Source: Candidatus Campylobacter infans (lineage in GTDB: Bacteria; Campylobacterota; Campylobacteria; Campylobacterales; Campylobacteraceae). From it: a stretch of DNA of 47,585 nt. The stretch covers positions 1 to 47,585 of the forward strand of contig SPMW01000010.1 of assembly GCA_009827235.1 (NCBI GenBank), read 5' to 3'. Shown piece after piece: positions 16,545-28,600 of the stretch (position 1 is its first letter; every line of letters begins with the position of its first letter). Under the pieces are notes generated by a model. It was not told where the DNA came from. It searched no databases and worked only from the letters and a program-made list of their open reading frames with translations. The translations under genes were made by a program, and so were the position numbers.

Positions 16545-17786
16545 ATGAATAATTCTATTCGCACACAAGTTACTATGATCTTTTTAGTGTGGGTCGTGGT
16601 GCTTTGTGTGCTTTTTATAGTTTTTACGCGCTTACAGCGTGAAAATTTCCACGATAAAATCCGCACAGATCATATCCGCGCAATAGCTTGGCTAGTTTCA
16701 TTATATGATAAATCCACCCTGCCTGAAAACTGGGATGAGTATTTTAAAAATTTTGATCTTGCCTATGTAAAAAACAAAAACGCTCAAAAGCAAATTTTAG
16801 CTAAGGCCGAAATTTTAAACTCAAACCAAACCCCAATTGGCATAGTTGAAACCTTGCTATATAAAAATGATTTATATTTACAAATACACAATCAAAATAT
16901 TAGAATTTTGCTAGAAAGCACAAGTGTAAATCAAAATGGGCGGTTATATTTTATATTTTTGCTTAGCTTTTTTGTGATGGCTTGGCTTTTTATTTCTATT
17001 TATTTATCGCTTTTACCGCTTAAAGAGTTAAGAAATAACATCAAAAGATTTGCCCAGGGCGATTTAGATAGTATGTGCCACATCAAGCAAAAATACAAAA
17101 ACGATGAAATAAGCGAGGTTGCTTATGAGTTTGATAGGGCAACTTGTAAGATTAAAGATTTGCTAGTTTCTAGGCAGTTATTTTTGCGCACCATAATGCA
17201 TGAGCTAAAAACGCCAATTGGCAAAGGGCGCATAATCAGCGAAATGCTAGATGATGAAAACAAAAAAGAACGCCTTATAGCTGTATTTGAACGCTTGAAT
17301 ATGCTAATAAATGAATTTGCCAAAATCGAGCAATTACTTAGCAAAAGTTACGCGCTAAAATACGAAGAATACCATTTTAGCTTAATTTTAGAGCAAGCCC
17401 GCGATATGCTAATGCTAGAAAACTGGGATGAGCGTATAAGCGTGCAAATAAATGAAGAAAACAATCCTTTGCTAAAAGTGGATTTTGCCTTATTTAGTTT
17501 GTGCTTGAAAAATTTAATTGATAATGCCCTAAAATACGCAAATGGCGGTAAAATCATCATCGGCTGCGATGATAAAAAGATTTTTGTCAAAAACAGCGGC
17601 GAAGCCTTAAAATACCCAATCGAGCATTATTTACAAGCTTTTGTGCGCGAGAAAAACGCTAAAACCAGCGGTATGGGGCTTGGGCTTTATATCATTGAAA
17701 CTATTTGTAAGTTGCATAAATTTAAATTAGTTTATGCTTATGAAGACGGCTATCATGTATTTAGCGTGTTTTTTGACGAGGCTTAA
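16545..17786 (+). CDS. racS: Sensor histidine kinase RacS
   Basis: 413 residues. TM1 is at about 11-30 and TM2 at about 138-160, enclosing a sensor loop of roughly 105 residues. A HAMP-like stretch (LPLKELRNNIKRFAQGDLD) follows. The dimerisation/phospho-acceptor site is LRTIMHELKTPIGKGR (His near 219) and the ATPase domain has N box SLCLKNLIDNALKYA and G box KTSGMGLGLYIIE. Its ATG lies 8 nt after racR. It phosphorylates RacR. The HELKTPIGKGRI form is typical of the RacS/ArsS kinases of Epsilonproteobacteria. Confidence 0.92.
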   Translation: MNNSIRTQVTMIFLVWVVVLCVLFIVFTRLQRENFHDKIRTDHIRAIAWLVSLYDKSTLPENWDEYFKNFDLAYVKNKNAQKQILAKAEILNSNQTPIGIVETLLYKNDLYLQIHNQNIRILLESTSVNQNGRLYFIFLLSFFVMAWLFISIYLSLLPLKELRNNIKRFAQGDLDSMCHIKQKYKNDEISEVAYEFDRATCKIKDLLVSRQLFLRTIMHELKTPIGKGRIISEMLDDENKKERLIAVFERLNMLINEFAKIEQLLSKSYALKYEEYHFSLILEQARDMLMLENWDERISVQINEENNPLLKVDFALFSLCLKNLIDNALKYANGGKIIIGCDDKKIFVKNSGEALKYPIEHYLQAFVREKNAKTSGMGLGLYIIETICKLHKFKLVYAYEDGYHVFSVFFDEA

Positions 17787-18099
17787 TGGGTGGGATTTTA
17801 AAGATTGCGTTTTGCGTGGCGTGAGTTTTTAAAATTTTAAAATTTGGCGTTTGCGCGTGGCGTTTTTGCAGGCGGGCGCGCAGAGTTTTGCGGGTTTGTG
17901 GGCGTGTTTTAAAATTTTTAAAATTTGGTGTTTCGCGGGTTTGCGCACGCTGTGGCGCGCAGTTTGCTAGCAGGCTAGGGCGCGTGTTTTGAAATTTTAA
18001 AATTTGCCAAATTTTAAAGGCTCAAATTTTAATCAAAATCTTTAAAAATAAAATTTTAATTAAAATTTTTAAAATAAAATTGTAAATCAATGGTGTTTA
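17787..18099 (+). repeat. Degenerate GC/AT mosaic repeat array between racS and recR
   Basis: 313 bp without a gene. Three blocks roughly 80 bp apart (starting near 17825, 17909 and 17985) each contain a TTTTAAAATTT(TAAAATTT)GG/C core. The first two continue into G- and T-rich sequence (GGCGTTTGCGCG, GGTGTTTCGCGGG). The middle is clearly richer in G+C than other spacers and shows a strong G-over-C bias on the plus strand. No ORF with an SD is present. Confidence 0.5.
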
Positions 18100-18660
18100 A
18101 TGAAAAGTGAAAAATTTGATGAATTAGTGGCGTGTTTTTCGCGTTTGCCGGGCGTTGGCAAAAAATCCGCGCAAAAATACGCTTATTTTGTGGCTTTGGG
18201 TGATCCGTTTTTGGGCAGAAATTTAGCTTCAAGCATAGAAGAGGCCATAAGATTTTTGCGCCATTGCCAGCGTTGCGGGGCTATAAGCGAGCACGAATTA
18301 TGCGATATTTGCGCAGATTCTAGCAGGGAGTGCGAGCTTTTATGCGTGGTCGAAAGCCCAAAAGATATCATCACCATTGAAAACTCACATTCTTATAATG
18401 GCCTATATTTCGTGCTTACAAGCGTTGATGAGCTTGCGGGGCTAAAAGCGGCCATCACGCAAAATGCCACAAAAGAGCTGATTTTTGCGCTCACGCCCGG
18501 CATAAATGCCGATGCCATAATGCTTTACATAGAAAACGAGCTAAGCGCATTTGGCTTAAAATTTACTAAAATCGCCCAAGGCATTCCAACTGGCGTAAGC
18601 CTAGAAAATGTCGATACACTCTCACTTAGCAAGGCTTTAAAAGACCGCAACGGGATTTAA
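18100..18660 (+). CDS. recR: Recombination protein RecR
   Basis: 186 residues, close to the usual 190-200. RecR with RecO loads RecA on gapped DNA. The N-terminal HhH (FSRLPGVGKKSAQKYAYF), the zinc finger CQRCGAISEHELCDIC (four Cys) and the Toprim domain (LLCVVESPKDIITIE, then LTPGINADAIMLYIENEL) are complete. No strong SD is seen before the ATG at 18100. It is separated from racS by the repeat array, so it has probably its own weak promoter. Confidence 0.95.
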   Translation: MKSEKFDELVACFSRLPGVGKKSAQKYAYFVALGDPFLGRNLASSIEEAIRFLRHCQRCGAISEHELCDICADSSRECELLCVVESPKDIITIENSHSYNGLYFVLTSVDELAGLKAAITQNATKELIFALTPGINADAIMLYIENELSAFGLKFTKIAQGIPTGVSLENVDTLSLSKALKDRNGI

Positions 18661-18693
18661 AATTTCTTTTTAAAATTGCCAAAAATTTTATTA

Positions 18694-18732
18694 TTAAAAT
18701 TTGCTTTTAAAACTTCTTTTTTAAAATTTGCG
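18694..18732. repeat. Left direct repeat flanking the YafQ-type TA cassette
   Basis: This 39-nt segment begins TTAAAATTTGCTTTTAAAAC, has a T-rich middle and ends AAAATTTGCG. It recurs at 19464-19500 with only 2 nt fewer in the middle. The two copies enclose the toxin-antitoxin pair. Confidence 0.7.
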
Positions 18733-18842
18733 TTTAAACTTGCTAGCAAGTTATGCGCTTAAAGGCAAATGTGCTAATGAATTTGTTTGTTTTTAAAATA
18801 TTTTTTATGATATAATTTTTATAAATTTTATAAGGATACGCC

Positions 18843-19127
18843 GTGCAACAAGCAAGCATTAATTACCAAAAATACGAGAGTATGAGCCAAAAAACTATTT
18901 TTAATCATCTTTTAAAAGCTGAGGCAAAATTGAGTTTATTGGAAGAAAATTTTAAAAATAAAATTAACGCTCAAAAAGAGCTGGTGAAGTTTTTAAGAGC
19001 CAAAAGCAAGATAAATAAAAAAAATGTTTCTTTCCCTGCGCTTGATGAAGCCATAGAAGAGTTTAAAAATGGCGATATTATAAAATGTAAGGATTTTGTT
19101 GATTATCAAGCAAAAATGAGAAAATAA
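18843..19127 (+). CDS. Putative antitoxin partner of the YafQ-like toxin
   Basis: 94 residues, starting at GTG 18843 with AAGGAT 5 nt before it; a TATAAT lies near 18810. The protein is Lys/Glu-rich. Its C-terminal part (FPALDEAIEEFKNGDIIKC) resembles the short acidic helices by which antitoxins wrap a RelE-fold toxin. The N-terminal part (KTIFNHLLKAEAKLSLLEENF) looks like a coiled helix rather than a clear ribbon-helix-helix, so it is not an obvious DinJ/RelB. The toxin ATG follows after 1 nt. Role inferred from the pairing; the family is not recognised. Confidence 0.7.
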   Translation: MQQASINYQKYESMSQKTIFNHLLKAEAKLSLLEENFKNKINAQKELVKFLRAKSKINKKNVSFPALDEAIEEFKNGDIIKCKDFVDYQAKMRK

Positions 19128-19128
19128 A

Positions 19129-19398
19129 ATGCTTCAAATCATAACTTCAAAAAAGTATCGAACACAATTTAAAAAGCAAAGCGCAAAAAACCAAGATTTA
19201 ATTGATGAAGTAGTTTTTCAGCTTGCTAATTGCCAAAAATTAGAGCAAAAATTTTGCGACCACGCATTAAAAGGTAAATATTCGCAGTATAGAGAATGCC
19301 ACATTAAGCCTGATTTATTATTAATATATAAAATAAATAAAGATGTATTAGAGCTTTATTTAATGCAAATTGGTAGCCATAAAGAACTTTTTAAATAA
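19129..19398 (+). CDS. yafQ: YafQ-family mRNA interferase toxin
   Basis: 89 residues, typical for the RelE/ParE fold. YafQ toxins cleave mRNA in the ribosome at AAA-type sites. The residues reported as catalytic in E. coli YafQ (three His and an Asp) have matches here: FCDHALKG (His), RECHIKPDLLLIYKI (His and Asp), IGSHKELF (His). The toxin is second after its antitoxin, the usual order for dinJ-yafQ. It converges on the large S-layer-like gene. The whole module sits between direct repeats, suggesting horizontal gain. Confidence 0.88.
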   Translation: MLQIITSKKYRTQFKKQSAKNQDLIDEVVFQLANCQKLEQKFCDHALKGKYSQYRECHIKPDLLLIYKINKDVLELYLMQIGSHKELFK

Positions 19399-19463
19399 TA
19401 AATAAGCTAACTTCAAATACACATAAACTTCTTTTTTCGCTGATATTTGGCGCTAATGTTGAT

Positions 19464-19500
19464 TTAAAATTTGCTTTTAAAACTTTTTTTAAAATTTGCG
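19464..19500. repeat. Right direct repeat flanking the YafQ-type TA cassette
   Basis: Near-identical copy of 18694-18732, starting TTAAAATTTGCTTTTAAAAC and ending AAAATTTGCG, 770 bp downstream in the same orientation. Confidence 0.7.
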
Positions 19501-19584
19501 GTGTTTTTTGAAATTTATTTTTGAAATTTGCCAAGTTTTGAAATTTGTTTTTTGATTTTGAAATTTAAAGGATTTAGAGTAAAG

Positions 19585-19643
19585 GCTTAGCCCGTGTGGG
19601 CTAAGCTTAAACTATATTAAGTTTATGGCTCAATATAGTTTAA
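19585..19643 (-). terminator. Double-hairpin terminator of the S-layer-like gene
   Basis: Just past the stop codon on the minus strand comes a 12-bp perfect inverted repeat (TTAAACTATATT 19607-19618 / AATATAGTTTAA 19632-19643). A 9-bp GC-rich hairpin follows (GCTTAGCCC 19585-19593 / GGGCTAAGC 19598-19606). The T-run after the second stem is short. The pair may also shield the 3' end of this long mRNA. Confidence 0.65.
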
Positions 19644-19651
19644 AGTATGGA

Positions 19652-22600
19652 TTAGGCAAATTCTATAACGCCACTTGTGCCAAGTTTGTCTTGGTTGTCT
19701 ATTTTATGGCCTACTATGCCTAAAAGATCTAGGGTGATATCGTTATTGCCATTGGTGCCTGAGCCACTTACTAGGTAAATAGCAGATTTTTGATTGCTTG
19801 TATCACCATTATTTATAGCGACAAGGGCTTTTTGACCGGTAGTTAAACTGTTTGCTGCCGTTTTGATTTGGGCTTTTACTTGCTCTATTTGGTCAAAGCC
19901 ACTTATGCCGTCATTCCACACATACGCGCCACTAGATGAGATAGTAGTGCTAGTGCCTGTTGAACCAACTGAACTGAAAGTACCAGAGCTTATAGCCGTG
20001 CTTAGATCAGTTGCTACCTTACTAAAATCTATCTTATCGCCAGAGCCTACTTGTAAAATGCTTATACCTTTTGCACTTTGATCTAGTATAACTTTTTCAT
20101 GCGCACCATTACTTAATGTAAGAGTGTTGCCTTGTGTTACACCTGTTATTTCAACATCTTTCTTAGTGCTACCTGTTGTTGTTTGCCCTGTTAATTGATT
20201 ATCCCCTAAATTAATATTACCCGTAGCGTCTGTAAGGTCAATCTTAGTAACATTTTTAACGGTAAGTGCGTTTTTGGTAGTGCCTTGTATTGGATCCATC
20301 TTAGTTAGATCAAAATCATTACCTTTTAGCTTTAAGGTGCCACTGCCACTTGCGGTAAAGTCGATAGTTACACCGCTAGCAAATTTTGCGCCTTTTTCTA
20401 TGGTGATAGTATCATCGCCACTGCCTGTGTTTATTTGAAGGTTAGTGCCGGCGGTTGCGCCAGCAGCCGTTGTGCCTATACTTGCGCCACTTTGTAGGGT
20501 GATAGTATCAGCACCACTACCGCCTGAATAGCTAGATATAGTGGCTTTATCGCCTACTGTAAGGGTGTGTGCTACACTGCCACTAGCTGTGATGGTGCTT
20601 ACGCCACCTTCGCCATTTATGCTTATGGTGTTTGCTTGATCGCCTACATTTAGGGTTTTAATTCCGCCTTTGCCTTCAAGGTTTATGGTTGTAGTGCCTG
20701 AGCCTGCGCTTAGGGTGCCTAGGTTAATGCCGTTGCCTGAGATGGTTATTTCGTCTAAGCTTGAACTACCGCTTAGGTTTAGATGATCACCGCTAGCGTA
20801 TAGCTTAAAGGTATTTGTGCCACCTGTGCCGGCTGTGCCTAAATTTATAGTCGTGTCGGTGTTAGTGCTAAGCTTTGCGCCGTTTTCTATGGTGATATTA
20901 GCGTTGCCACCATCGCCCATTTTGATTGTGCTTAGCTTGCTTATGTCGCCACCGCTTTTAACCATTAGGGTGTTATTACCACCACTGAAATTTAGCTCTT
21001 TGTTAGAATCATTGCCTATTTGACCGCCACCTGAAACTATCAAGGTATCATTTTGAGTGCCGGCTTCGTATTTATTTATAGTGGCGTTGCTTACTGTGAT
21101 GATGTGAGAATCGCCTGAGGTGGTTTTTAGGGTGCCTACGGTGCCTTTGCTCGTGGCATCGCCTGAAATGGTTGTGTTGCCTGTGTTGGTATCAAGGGTG
21201 GTGATAGTAGCACCCGAAAGGTTGATATTATCATCGCCCGTGCCACCTGTGTAGGTTGTAACCGTAATGCCTTGGCTTAGGGTGATATTATCTGCTTTAT
21301 CTTTACCTACGATAGTGGTGATAGTGCCTGAGCCTGAAACGCTTATAGTGCTACCTGAGGCATCGTTTGCGTTTATGGTGGTTATACTGCCGTTGTTTTC
21401 TAGGTTGATATTTGTTTCATTTGCGCCGGCAACTAGGGTTTCGATTTTGCCGTTTGTTCCGCTTACTTTTATAGTGTCTGTGCCACTGCCACCGGTTACG
21501 GTAATGCCGTTTGATGTATCTCCGCTAACGCCAAGTTCTAGGGTGTTAGTGCCGTTGCCTAGGTTGATGGTTTTTAGCTTACTAGCCGTTGCGCCATCTT
21601 TTATATTTATTGTGTTAGTGCCATTGCCCATTTGAATGGTTTCAAGATTTACTATGCTTGCGCCACTTTGTAGATCTAGTGTGTTAGTGCCACCGCTAAA
21701 ATTTAGCGAAGTCGCCGAAATGGTGCCACCGCTTTTTACGGTTATGCTATCATCACCATTGCCGGCTTCAAAGCCTGCGATTGTAACTTTGTCGCCTACG
21801 GTGATGGTGTGTGTGCCTGTGCCATTTGCTGTGCTTAGTTTAGTTATAGTAGCGTTGTTTGCGGTGTCTGTGTTTGTTATGTTAATTACACTGCCTGATT
21901 TGCTTACATTTAGGTTAGTTACTGTTGCGCTACCTGAGAATGTGATATCTGTGCCACTTGCGCCTGCGTTTAGGTTGGTGATTGAAGAGTTGGCGTCGTT
22001 GATCTTTATGGTGTCTTTTGTATCGCTACCGCTTATGTTTTCTATGGTGCCGGTGCCACTTACTGTAATTATGCTATCTGCGGCATCGTTTGCGTTGATA
22101 GTTTTAATCTTAGCATTATCTGTGAAATTAATTGTAGTGGTGCCTGCGCCTGCTTTTAGGGTGTCGATTTTAGCCTTTGCATCCACTCCGCTGTTTGCCC
22201 CTGATACGCTTATTGTGGTATTTTTGCTAGCTGTAACGCTAATAGAGCCTGAGGCGTTCATGGTGAGCGTGCTATTTTTACTATCATTAGCATTTGAGAA
22301 ATCTACCATTAAATTGTCTTTTAATTTTGCGCCATCGCTTAGGGTGATGGTGTTTGCTCCGCTACCTGTTAGGATTTTATCAGCTTTGCTTATATCGCCA
22401 CTTACACTAAATGTATTATCGCCATTGTTTAGGTTTATTTCTTGGTTTGAAATTTTACCGCCACTTGCTACGGTGATTTCATCTTTGCCTGTGCCGGCTG
22501 TGAATTTTTCAACGCTTAGCGTTGTGCCTGCGGTATCGCCACCGATTTTGATTTTGTGGGTATCATTGCTTGTGGTATCGCCTGTGATTAGCTCTTTAAC

Positions 22601-25600
22601 CGTGCCAGAGCCACTTAGTAAAATATCGTTCTTTTTATGGCCTGCATCTATGGTGTTTATGGTGGCATTATTTTCTATGGTGATAGTTTTTGCGCCTGAG
22701 CCTGTGTCGATTTTATTTACTACCGTGTTTGCGCCTGAGATATTTACCACATCGCCTGAGTTTGTGCCATTTCGCTCGCTATCTGCGGCGGCGTTTAGAT
22801 TTATTGTGCCATCTACTTTGGCTCCATCTGCTATGGTGATTTTGTTATTTGCGCCACTTTTGCCGTTTAAATCATTTTTTAGGGTTGTGCCAGTACCGCT
22901 TAATGTGATATCGCCTGAGCTAACTGCTGTTAGGCTATTAACCGTGCTTGCGCCACTTATGGTTACTGCGCCAGCTGCTTTTAGGCTATCAACCGTGCTT
23001 GCGCCACTTATGGTTACTGCGCCAGCTGTGTTGCTAGTATTTAGTGTAGTGATATGTGCGTTTTTATCTACTGTTACAGCTACATTTCCTGTCGCTGTTG
23101 TGCTTACGGTAGTGATAGTACCGCCATTTATGGTTGTAGTGCCATTTGCGCCAGTGTCAAGAGTGCCTACGGTGATATTTTCGCCTAGGGCGATATTATC
23201 TGTTTGAGTATTGCCTGCTATTTTAGTAATATGCCCTGAGCCTGAAATACTTATGTTGTTGGTGCTACCTGTGGTATTATTTGCGTTTATGGTGCTTATG
23301 CTGCCGCCATCTTTTAGCTCGATATTTGTTGCATTTTGGCCAGCGTTTAGGGTGGTGATTTTGCCTGCCCCGCTTACTTTTATGGTATCAGTGCCACTGC
23401 CACCGCTTACGGTAATGCCGTTTGCTGCTCCGCTAATGCCAAGATCTAGGGTGTTATCTCCATTGCCTAGGTTGATGGTGGCTAGCTTATCGGCCTTTGC
23501 GCCATCTTTTAGGGTTACTGAGCCAGAGCCATCGCCCATGGTGATTGTTGTAATGGTGCTTATATCGCCACCGCTTTGGACTTCTAGCTTACTAGTGCCA
23601 CCACTAAAATTTAGGTTTTTGCCAGCATCGGTAACATCTAATTTACCGCCACTTGCTACGGTGATATTGTCTGAGCCATTTTGATCGGTGGTGAAATTTT
23701 TAACGCTTGCGCCATTTGCTATGGTGATGTTTTCGGTGCTATTGCCCGTTAGATCTAAGGTGCTTACTTCGCCATTGCCGTTTAGGGTTAGGGTGCCACC
23801 ACTTTTTGCCTCTAATGTGCTTATGGTAGAGCCATTTGCAAGGTTGATGTTTTGGTTATTTGTGCCGTTGTTGCCTGCTTGTAGCGTGCCAACTGTGGTT
23901 TTGGTGCCGTTACCTATGCTAATGTCGCCTGAGGCGTTTTGGCTCACTGTTACTTTGGTGATAGTGCCCTCGCCATCAATGCTAATAGCGCCCGTGCCGG
24001 TTTTGATTTCATTAACTGTGTTGCCTTTGCCTATTGATATGCTGTCTAAACCACTTTTGCCTTCTATGGTTGTGATCGTGCCTGAGCCAGAGGCTATATT
24101 TATGGTGCTACCTTTGTCGTTTGCGTTTATGGTTGTAATGGTGTTATCATTTGCTTTTAAGCTTATATTTGTTGCATTTTCGCCAGCGTTTAGGGTGGCA
24201 ATCTTGCCATTTGTTTCGCTTAGGTTGATATTATCAGTGCCATTGCCACCGCTTACGGTTAGACCTGTGCTAACTCCGCTAACGCTAAGATCTAGGGTGT
24301 TAGTGCCGTTGCCTAGGTTGATGGTGGCTAGGCTGCTGGCTGTGGCATTTTTATCAATGGTGATTTTATTAGTGCCGTTGCCTGTTGTTATAGTTGTAAG
24401 ATTTGTTACATTACCACCGCTTGCTATATTTAGGGTATTGTTGCCGTTTGTTAATCCTATTTTGTCGCCACTTAGCTTACCGCCATTTGCTATGGTGATA
24501 GTATCATCGCCTGAACCTGCTGTGAATGTTTTAAGCGTGGTGTCTTGACCTACTGTTAGCGTGTGCGTGCCAGCATCGTTTGTGGTATCAAAGGTGATAG
24601 AGCCACTGCCACTTACGCTTACATTGCCACCATCTTTGATTTGTAGTTTTTCGATTTGTGAATTAGCTTCTAGTTTGATTTGATTATTATCAGCTAGTAG
24701 ATTTTTAACATTAGCAGAGCCACCGCTTATGGTTAGTTCATTTTTATAAGAGCCGATGTCTAGTTGGTTTTGTAGCGTTGTGTTATTACCGATTGTTACC
24801 TTGCCTTCGCCTGTTATGTTGCTTATAGAGCCAGAGCCTGAGATGGTTACGGTATCGGTGCCATTGCCACTGCTTGCTTCTAGCGTTTTTAGCGTGCCGG
24901 CATTTTCTAGCTTGATTTCATCTGCGCCACCATTTGTGGTGATTTTATCTACCGAGCCTGAGCCTGAGATTGTTATGGTGTCTTTGCTGTCGCTACCTGT
25001 TACTTCGCCGATTTTACCGCTATTTTCTACTTTTAGGGTATTTTGCCCGCCACCTAGGTTTAGATCACCTACGCTTGCGCTTGATACCGTTACATCGCCT
25101 GAGCCTGAGCCAAGGGAGATTTTTTGTGTGTCTTGTTTAACTTGTAATTTAGTTTTGCCTGAGCCTGCGATGGTTACTTCATTTTGGAAATTGCCGTTGG
25201 TATTTTCAAGCGTTAAATCCACTTCTACATTGCCTGTGCTTAGAGTTAGATTTTCTACATCTTTAACCTTGTTGGTATCTACTATTTTTTCAAAATTTGA
25301 TTTATCAAGTTTTTGTGTTGTGCCACCTGTGCTGCTGCCACTAGTTATTTGTATGGCTAGGGTGTCGGTGAAGTCTTTGCTACCGATTATTTGGGTATTT
25401 TTATTTGGTGTGCCATTTTCTGCATCGCTTAAATCCACAGAGCCTACAAATACGGTATCTGCATTGCCTGCTGATTGGACTTTTGTATCACCTTTATTTA
25501 TGGTGATTGTTACGCTACCATTTATTTCTATGGTATTGCCTATCACCTTTGTGGTGCCTAGGTTGATTTCTGAGTCTGTAATGGCTAGAAGTTTTAGCAT

Positions 25601-28600
25601 ATTAGAATTTAGCTTGCTCGTTGTGCTTGGGCCATTTACTTTAAAAATATGTGCCTTGCCGTTTTGATTTATGGCTAAAAGGGCGTTTGCATTGCTTGAT
25701 ACGCTATAAGTGCTTAGTGTGCTATCAAGAGAGCTTAAATCATCTACTGAGCCATTTACTAGGTTGATAGTGTAGAGCTTAGAGCTTGAAATGGTTTTGT
25801 TTGTAGAATTATCTAGGGCTTCTGGGCTACTTGCTGCGCTGTTTGTGCCATTTAAGTTTTGAATATTTGTAAAATCAATCTTATCTCCGCCTTTGATGTT
25901 AGAAATATCTACTGAGTGGGCGTTTGCTGTTAGTTTGATTGTTTCTTTGATGTATTGTTTTGCATCGCTTAGGGTGATTTTACCCTCGCTTACATCTTGG
26001 ACTTCTATGGTGTTGTCTTTAACGCCGGTTTGGGATTTGAGATTTGCTAGATTTATGTTTGTTAGATCATCGCTTTTTACTTGTAATTTAGCATTGCCTG
26101 AGAGTTTTTGCCCATCAACTTCTTTATTTTTATCACCACCTAAAATAAAGCTTTGGCCGTTTATTTGCTTAGCACTTAGCACGCCCTCACCATCTAAAAT
26201 TTCAATATTTGAAATAGTGGTTTTTGATATATCGGTTGCTTGGCTCGTGCCACCTGAGCTTTTATCAAAGGCTAGGGTATCGCTACCTGCGTTGCCATCA
26301 ATAAGATCGATTTTTGCGCCATTTTTTACGCGGATTATATCATCGCCTGCGCCTGCGTTTAGTTTTTTAACTTCTGCATCTTTTTCTACAATAACATCAT
26401 CATCGCCATTTCCAGCGTCTAGCTCGCTTACTTTGCCTTTTATATTTATAGTATCATTGCCATCGCCAGCTTTTAGGTTTGCTAGGCTGGCGCCTTTTTC
26501 TATGTTTATAATATCATTGCCATTATTTGCGTCTAAGCTAGCAAATTTGCCCTCTTTTAGCGTGATTTTGTCTTTGTTTGCTGTGCCTGCTACATTTACC
26601 TTGCTAGCAAATACTTCTACATCATCTATGCCGTCATTGCCTAAGTTTTTATCGTTTAGGCTAATTTGGCTTTCTTTTGCGTTTTGAATGTTTATGGTGT
26701 GGTTTTTAGAACCGCTTGCTATTTTTAGATTATTTAAGCTTAGGTCTGCTTTATCTGCTTGGATATTTAAAGTAGCACTATCAAATACACCGCTAGGATC
26801 GCCGTAATTATCTTTTTGCCCTGTGCCTAGGGTTAGGGATTTATTATTTACTTGATTTGCGCTTAATTTCGCCTCGCCACTAATTGCGCTGATATTATTA
26901 AGACTGGTTTTGCTTAAATCTACCTCGCCATTTGATAATTTAAGTGAATTAAAGCCAGAACCACCATCGATTTTAGCGTTATTTATATCTGCGCCTTTTT
27001 GAATGCTTATGATATCATCGCCATCACCTGCTTTTAAATCGCGGATTTTTGCGCCTTGGTTTATGTTGATTGTATCATTGCCACTGCCTGCGTTTAGCTC
27101 TTTTAGGGTGCCACTTAGGCTGATATTATCATTGCCTGCGCCTGTATCTAGGTGATTTGCTTGACCGCTGATATTTATTATATCATTGCCATCATTTGTG
27201 TTTATGGTGCCTGCCTCGCCACTTACGCTGATATTATCATCGCCTGATTTTGTTGTAAGTGTGCCTACTTTACCGGCTATTGTGATTTTGTTTTTGCCAT
27301 CGTTTGCGTTTAGTATAGCTATGCTTGCGGCTTTGCTTATGGTGATTGTATCATTGCCACTTAGAGAATCTAGCAAGCTTACCTTGCCACTTTCTATTGT
27401 GATAGTATCGTTGCCGTCTGTGCCATAAACGCTTACTTTGGTAGAATCGCTACCATCTGAGTTGCCTAAATTATTGTCATTTAATTTTATGGCAGAGTTT
27501 TTCACATCTAAAATTTTTAGCTCGTGGCCTGTGGAATCCTGGGCTATTGCTAGCTTGCTTAAATCCATAGAACCTTGCTCGGCTTTTATTTCTAGCTTGG
27601 CTGTATCAAACACGCCAGTTGGCTCAGCAAAATTATCTAAACGCTCTACGCCTAAAATAAAATTTTGAGCGCCTATTTGAGAAAGCTTTAATCTAGCCTC
27701 GCCACTTAAAGCGTTTATGCCACTTAGGGTGGTTTGAGTTAGATCCACTAAGCCATCATAAAGTTTAAGAGAGTTAAAGCCTGCGCCACCATCGATTAGG
27801 GCATTTTTGATATTTGCTTTTTGGCTTATGCTTATTATATCATCGCCTGCGCCTGCGTTTAGTTTATTGATTTTTGAGCCGGCTGCTAGATCTATGATAT
27901 CATTGCCAGAGCCTGCGTCTATGCTATTTACTTGGGCATTTACTTTTATATTATCATTGCCTGCGCTTGTATCTAGTGTGCCTACTTTGGCGTTGATTGT
28001 TACTTTGTCATTGCCTTTGCCGGTTTTAATGCTTTCTACGCTTTTATTTACGCTGAGAGTATCGCCACCATCGCCTGTATCTAGTAGGGACATTTGGCTA
28101 TTTACTGTGATATTATCTGCGCTGGTGCCTTTGATTTTTAAATTTTGTGCGCCTAGGTCGCTTGTGGTTATGTTGCTATTAGTTAGCCTTGAATCTCTTA
28201 GATTTAGGTTGATTGTGTTTAGATTTGAGAGTTGGCCTATATCGCTACTATTGAAGGTGTTGTTGCTTGATGAGCCTTTTACTGTAAGATTTAAGGTATC
28301 ATCAAAAGAGGTGCTACCTTCGATGTTTAGATCTGTTTTTTCATCGTTTAAATTTACGGTGGCGTTATAGGTGCTTGCGTGTTCATCGCTGCCTATTGTA
28401 GGCTCATCGGCACCTGGTTTTACGGTAACTTTTTTAGCTTCGTTAAATTGACCTATGAAGTGGTTTATATCTTCTTGAATATCATTGATAGAGGTTTTAT
28501 CATCAATTGTGTTCATAAGTGCTTTTAGCTTGGCCTCAGCTGGCGCACCGCCTTTTATGGTTTTGATTTGAGTTGAAATTTGCTCTGCTAGGGCTAGTTT

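Noticed and set aside
19863..28370. Many long plus-strand frames opposite the S-layer-like gene, up to 523 codons (21636-23207).
   Set aside because: They are Val/Pro/Leu-rich low-complexity reading of the repetitive Gly/Thr/Ser/Asp codons on the other strand; no SDs, no family motifs, and they follow the repeat pattern exactly.
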